This document shows positions 59,872-64,000 of a stretch of 64,000 bases of DNA, piece by piece. The stretch spans positions 707,830 to 771,829 of the forward strand of contig NZ_PEBI01000001.1 of NCBI RefSeq assembly GCF_002802875.1, written 5' to 3'. A model generated the notes under the pieces. The model did no database searches, was not told the origin of the DNA, and saw nothing but the letters and a program-made list of their open reading frames with translations. Position 1 is the first letter of the stretch; each line of letters starts with the position of its first letter. The DNA is from Bifidobacterium primatium (lineage in GTDB: Bacteria > Actinomycetota > Actinomycetes > Actinomycetales > Bifidobacteriaceae). A program made the translations under genes and the position numbers.

Positions 59872-61559
59872 CAGTCCTTGTCGGTGCCGAACAGCGCGGC
59901 ATACGTGGAATTCGAGGACTTACGCAGATCCTTGCCGCTACGGCCATACGAGTCGGACGACGAGCCATACGACGAGCCATACGACGAGCCGGAGTCGGAA
60001 TCGAAATCATCGTCGTCGTAACCGCGACGACGGCCGTACCGCTTCCAACCGCCCCGACGACCGCGGCCGCCGTATCGGCCGCGCGAATCCTGTGCATCGT
60101 CCGACGAACCCCAACCGTCCGAACTGCTGACCTCGCCGTAGCCGTCGTCGATGTCGTCATAATCGGAAGCCCGACGGAATCGTTTACGCGACGTGCCGTC
60201 GCCGGAACCGTATCGCCCCGACGACCCGCCGAAGTTCGACGTATGCGCGGTCCGCGAGCGCGCTCCCCCGCCGAGGCAGTTCGAGCATTTGCCGCATTTC
60301 GCGGCAGCCGGCTCCTCGCCGAAGTATTTCAGGAATGCGGCACGCAGGCAGCCGTATGATCGGCAGTATCGTTCCATGGCGTGCAGCCGCTCGAATGCGG
60401 CGGACCGCGCCTCGCTCTGCTTGCCGGCGTCCATGGCGTCGTTGTTGAACGATTCGTCGATGCGTTTCTCCAGCCATTCGAAGTCGTCGTCGCTCCATAG
60501 CAGCAGGCTTACGGATTCCTTGCCGTCGCGACCGGCTCGACCGGCCTCCTGATAGTATTCCTCGATGCTGTCGGTGGCACCGTCGTTGATGACCCATCGC
60601 ACGTCGGGCTTGTCGACGCCCATGCCGAATGCGGTGGTGGCGCACATCACCTGAATCTCGCCGGAAAGGAAGCGATCCTGCACCGGTCCTTTGTCGGCTT
60701 CGGCCATGCGCGCGTGAAAATGCGCTGCGGAAACGCCGGCGTCGAGCAGCGCCTGCTCCAGTTCCTCGGTGCGCTTGCGGCTGTTGCAGTACACGATGCC
60801 GCACTGTCCTTTATGCCCCAGCGCCCAGGCCACGATCTCGTCCTCGCGGTCCCATCTGCCGACGACCTTCGTGTCGAACCGGATGTTCGGCCGGTCGAAG
60901 GTCGTGGTCACGCGAACGGGGTCGCGCTGGCCGAGGTTGTCGCTGATCTCGGTGCGTGTGGCCGGCGTCGCCGTGGCGGTGAACGCGGCGATTCGCAGGC
61001 GTGGTTCGGCGGCGGGACGGGCCGGCAGGGAATGCACGAACTTGCTGATGTCGAGGTATGCGGGCCGGAAATCCTGCCCCCATTGCAGTACGCAGTGGGC
61101 TTCGTCCACGGCGATGAGGTCTATCGGCATCCGCTCGGCGAATGCGAAGAAATCGCGGGTCTTCAATCGTTCCGGAGCCACGTAGAGCAGTTTCAGACCG
61201 CCGGCGAGCGCCTTGTCGTAGATGGCGCGACGTTCGGCGACGCTGGTGCCGGCGTCGATGAGTGCGGCGGGGATGCCGCGTCGTTCGAGCGACTGCACCT
61301 GGTCGCGCATGAGCGCACGCAGCGGCGTAATGACCAGCGTGAATCGCAATGCCATGGCCGGAAGCTGATAGCATACGGATTTTCCGGCGCCGGTCGGCAA
61401 TACGGCCAGTACATCGTGACCGTTCATGATGGCGTTGACGACGTCGGCCTGGCCGACGCGGAAATCGTCGTATCCGAAGAAACGCTTCAACGCATTGCGC
61501 GCGGGAACCGTATAGTCGCGGTCGTCCGTCTTGCCGGCTGTGCGATTCATGTCGTCCAC
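59871..61559 (-). CDS. RecQ-like ATP-dependent DNA helicase with Gly/Arg/Ser/Tyr-rich tail, no HRDC
   Basis: 562-residue SF2 helicase. GTG 61559 is preferred (AGGCGG six bases upstream); ATGs at 61550 and 61601 are alternatives. Motifs: LPTGAGKSVCYQLPAM (Walker A, residues 54-69), ITPLRALMRDQV, VDEAHCVLQWGQDFRP (DEAH, 152-155), FTATATPATR, GIVYCNSRK, EEYYQEAGRAGRDG, then a zinc region with Cys404, Cys422, Cys425 and Cys428 (CGKCSNC). In place of the HRDC domain comes a 130-residue low-complexity tail (432-562) rich in Gly, Arg, Ser, Tyr and Asp with RGRYGGRGRRGGWKRYGRR. Coupled to DUF4186 downstream. Confidence 0.9.
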   Translation of the reverse strand: MDDMNRTAGKTDDRDYTVPARNALKRFFGYDDFRVGQADVVNAIMNGHDVLAVLPTGAGKSVCYQLPAMALRFTLVITPLRALMRDQVQSLERRGIPAALIDAGTSVAERRAIYDKALAGGLKLLYVAPERLKTRDFFAFAERMPIDLIAVDEAHCVLQWGQDFRPAYLDISKFVHSLPARPAAEPRLRIAAFTATATPATRTEISDNLGQRDPVRVTTTFDRPNIRFDTKVVGRWDREDEIVAWALGHKGQCGIVYCNSRKRTEELEQALLDAGVSAAHFHARMAEADKGPVQDRFLSGEIQVMCATTAFGMGVDKPDVRWVINDGATDSIEEYYQEAGRAGRDGKESVSLLLWSDDDFEWLEKRIDESFNNDAMDAGKQSEARSAAFERLHAMERYCRSYGCLRAAFLKYFGEEPAAAKCGKCSNCLGGGARSRTAHTSNFGGSSGRYGSGDGTSRKRFRRASDYDDIDDGYGEVSSSDGWGSSDDAQDSRGRYGGRGRRGGWKRYGRRRGYDDDDFDSDSGSSYGSSYGSSSDSYGRSGKDLRKSSNSTYAALFGTDKD

Positions 61560-61790
61560 GATGTGCCGCCTTTCCCCTGCGTCTGCTGCGAATCGTACCA
61601 TTATGCGCCGCAATTATGGGGTGTGTGCAAATTACCGGCCGTTGGCCGGGTATTCATAGTGCGGTTACAGTAAGCTTCATTGCGAAAGTGTTCGCGCGCA
61701 GACACGGCGAATCGTGCGGCGGCCGTATGGACGGCCGAGCCGCCGATTCGAAAGGTCGAGCGCAGCCTCAGAGAAGGAATCATACGAATC

Positions 61791-64000
61791 ATGCCCGAAA
61801 GACTGGCGAAGCCGGAGAAGTTCTGCCCGAAATGCGGCGCTTTGCGGGGATTTGGCACGCAGTTCTGCATGACCTGCGGGTATCGGTTCCCTCTGGACGA
61901 CGCGGATGGCAACGCTGCGGGCGGCAGTTCCGCCAGCGTTGACGGCGGCCGTGATGAACGTGACATCCCCCAGTCGCCGGCGGAGATCACCGTCGTTTCG
62001 CAGACGGGGTCCATTCCTCCCGTGCAGGATGCGCCAGCGATGGTGACGGCTGCCGGTGCGGTTCCGTCGGCTCCGACGCCGGTCCCGGCGCCAACGGCCG
62101 CGACTCCGGCGGTGGCCGCTTCCGCGGGCACCCCTGCGGCTGCACCCGCAACGCCTGCAATACCCGCAATGCCCGCATCCACTCCAGCTCCGGCGGCCCT
62201 TGAGGAAACGGCCGCTTTCGACCCGCTCGCGGAATTCGACGAGCCGGATTCGCCGACACCGTCAACAACGGCCACCTCTGCCGTCGCTCCGGCGACGCCA
62301 GTGGCACCCACGTCGACGGTTCCCGCCCCGCCGGCAACATCACCGGCGCCGCTTGAAGAGACCGCGGCGTTTGACCCTCTCGCGGAATTCAACGAGCCGG
62401 ATTCCTCCACGAAACCCGTTTCCGACGGCGCTTCCTCCGATGGCATCCCCTCCGATAAGCCGGTCGATGCGGCTGCGCAGCTGATTCCGCCGTTGACCAT
62501 GTTCGGCGTCTCGCATACGGAATCGACGCCGCAGACGGCGACTACCGCACCGGCCGCTACTGCACCGGCTGTGCCCACGCCGCCTGCATCCACGCCGGAT
62601 GACGGTGCGACGCAGGCGATGCCGACCATCGCCGTTCCACGACCGTCAACGGGCTCTGCGCCTGCGGCGAGAACCTCGTCATCGGCGCCGACGCCGGTCG
62701 GCACACAATCGATGGCGACGACTCCCCTGCCGCAGACGACCAATGACACCGCCAAGACCACGGCCATTCCCAATGGCGGCAACGGCATTGCATCCGGCAG
62801 CCTGAACGACGACGGCCTGGGCCCGCTGATGATGGACCCCTCGGTCGGCAGCGCGTCACTGGCCGCATTGGCGTCGCCTACGGAAGCCGCCGGTACGCCG
62901 ACCGCCGCACCGACCCCTCACACGGCCTCTTATGCGCGGAACGACGCGGCATCGCACACCGAACCGGCCTCGCAGGCGCAGATCCCCGCACCGAACACCG
63001 ATCCGGCAGTACGGACCTCGGTGCCGACACAGGCAGAGGTACAGACACCGGCATCGGCATCGGATGACCAGGCCACGGCCGTAATCAAGCCGATTGGAGC
63101 CTCGCATACGGCGGCCCCCTTGCCGAAGCGATTGACAGGAACCGGCCTCGCTGGCATCAACAAGGGTTCCAAGACCGACGAACCGCAGGAATCCAAGGGA
63201 CTGAAGGCTCTCAAGGACCTTTGGGGTTCCAAGGGCGTAACGAGCCCGAACGACACGCAAAATCCGTCGGAACCGTCGAGCGCAAAGGAACCGTCGAGCG
63301 CAAAGGAACCGTCAGGCGCGCAGGAACCGCCGAGTTCGAAAACGCCGCGAGCACCGAAGGCCCCGATGAAGCCGAAGCAGCCGCTTGACGCCAAGCGCCG
63401 TCGTATCATCATGATCGCCGTGATCTGCGTACTCGCGCTGGTGCTGGGTGGCGGCGGCTACGCGCTATGGGCGCGGCATCAGCATGCGACCGCGCTGGCC
63501 GACTGCACCGCCGCACAGGCGAATCTCACCGACGCCAAGAAGGCGCTGGACGCCACGCTCGAGAACGTCAAGTCGACGGCCGGCATCGACAAGTCGAAGC
63601 TCGCCGACGCCTCGACGCTGACCGATCTGAAGGGTCTTATCGACGAGGGCGCGGCCCAGAAGACACCGACCGATCCGTGCGCCTCGAATCTTTCGACCAG
63701 GCAGCTGACCGACAACACCACGACGGTTTCGGCCAAGGCCAAGGCGTTCTCGACGCTGAACGTGCAGCTGAACAAGGCCTCCAAGGCGGTGCAGGCCAGT
63801 CAGGAGAAGAAGCTGCTGGACGATGCGCGCGCCTCGCTGGTCGACACGTATGCGAAGGCGGAGAAGCTCATCGACGACGCGACCGGCAAGGTGGCGGACG
63901 TCTCCACGCTCACCGCACTCAAGCAGGCCGCCACCGCCGCGAAGAAGATCGTGGCCGGCGGCGAAGGCGAGAAGGCCGACGTCGACGAGATCAACACGCA
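61791..64000 (+). CDS. Zinc-ribbon membrane protein with Pro/Ala/Thr-rich linker, partial (3' end outside window)
   Basis: Begins at ATG 61791 (AGAAGGA about 12 bases upstream). Residues 11-29 hold two CxxC pairs (CPKCG…CMTCG), a zinc-ribbon typical of cytoplasmic tails of actinobacterial membrane proteins. A disordered Pro/Ala/Thr/Ser-rich region of about 500 residues follows, with a duplicated LEETAAFDPLAEF(D/N)EPDS block; a basic stretch and one membrane helix lie near 535-562 (RRRIIMIAVICVLALVLGGGGYALW); after it comes a helical ectodomain (LADCTAAQANLTDAKKALDATLENV…). The frame is open at the window end. The overall plan resembles the other low-complexity membrane proteins nearby, but no known function is recognised. 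Confidence 0.8.
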   Translation, partial: MPERLAKPEKFCPKCGALRGFGTQFCMTCGYRFPLDDADGNAAGGSSASVDGGRDERDIPQSPAEITVVSQTGSIPPVQDAPAMVTAAGAVPSAPTPVPAPTAATPAVAASAGTPAAAPATPAIPAMPASTPAPAALEETAAFDPLAEFDEPDSPTPSTTATSAVAPATPVAPTSTVPAPPATSPAPLEETAAFDPLAEFNEPDSSTKPVSDGASSDGIPSDKPVDAAAQLIPPLTMFGVSHTESTPQTATTAPAATAPAVPTPPASTPDDGATQAMPTIAVPRPSTGSAPAARTSSSAPTPVGTQSMATTPLPQTTNDTAKTTAIPNGGNGIASGSLNDDGLGPLMMDPSVGSASLAALASPTEAAGTPTAAPTPHTASYARNDAASHTEPASQAQIPAPNTDPAVRTSVPTQAEVQTPASASDDQATAVIKPIGASHTAAPLPKRLTGTGLAGINKGSKTDEPQESKGLKALKDLWGSKGVTSPNDTQNPSEPSSAKEPSSAKEPSGAQEPPSSKTPRAPKAPMKPKQPLDAKRRRIIMIAVICVLALVLGGGGYALWARHQHATALADCTAAQANLTDAKKALDATLENVKSTAGIDKSKLADASTLTDLKGLIDEGAAQKTPTDPCASNLSTRQLTDNTTTVSAKAKAFSTLNVQLNKASKAVQASQEKKLLDDARASLVDTYAKAEKLIDDATGKVADVSTLTALKQAATAAKKIVAGGEGEKADVDEINT

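Overview
The window is high-GC DNA from an actinobacterium and almost certainly from a Bifidobacterium. The pointers are SD-led genes with occasional GTG and TTG starts, a ppk1–mutT1 pair, EgtC-like and Kup proteins, LacI-type local regulators, and secreted cell-wall enzymes with C-terminal GDWDGDG repeats. No ribosomal RNA, phage or transposase gene is visible. The species cannot be settled from the sequence.

Region by region. 1-5.6 kb: three minus-strand secreted proteins (a PGRP/amidase cut by the window edge, a CAP-domain protein and a GH25 muramidase); the last two carry near-identical 45-residue C-terminal repeats. 5.7-11.2 kb: a minus-strand run (GATase-like protein, prolyl iminopeptidase-like hydrolase, APC permease, TRIC-type channel) behind a LacI regulator, with shared CGTTGCGCAACG-type operators. 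11.3-18.3 kb: UDP-glucose dehydrogenase, a PfkB-like protein lacking the usual catalytic Asp, tRNA-Ser(GGA), a LysR regulator divergent from azlCD, a DUF488 protein and an Asp/Glu racemase-like protein. 18.3-20.1 kb: unusual repeats, namely a 28+33-nt CRISPR-like pair and a strict 51-nt-period array of 34-nt palindromes. 20.1-25.9 kb: a DJ-1/PfpI protein and a small surface-polysaccharide group (GT2, GT4, DUF4422, DUF4012).

26-36.7 kb: a CDF metal exporter, an FtsX-like permease with an ABC 'ATPase' that has lost most catalytic motifs, an HD hydrolase, a glutamate-cysteine ligase-like protein beside an EgtC-like amidotransferase, Kup and TatD. 36.7-37.2 kb: two homologous promoter-to-terminator cassettes that look like tandem small RNAs or a tandem leader between metG and tatD. 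37.3-46.3 kb: metG, an AbiEi-like protein overlapping a variant-LRR protein, rsmI, ppk1, mutT1 and a conserved hypothetical protein. 46.6-50 kb: tRNA-Lys(TTT), whose 3' end lies inside a 24-bp inverted repeat, then a THUMP-like methyltransferase, an aminotransferase and two approximately 106-nt palindromes. 50-64 kb: membrane proteins with low-complexity regions, a YhgE/Pip transporter pair with a TetR regulator, DUF4186, a RecQ-like helicase with a Gly/Arg/Ser/Tyr-rich tail, and a zinc-ribbon membrane protein cut by the window end.

Most of the DNA is ordinary core genome. The best candidates for undescribed biology are the noncoding elements at 36.7-37.2, 19.85-20.04, 46.67-46.98 and 49.69-49.96 kb, and the degenerate ABC ATPase at 27-28 kb.
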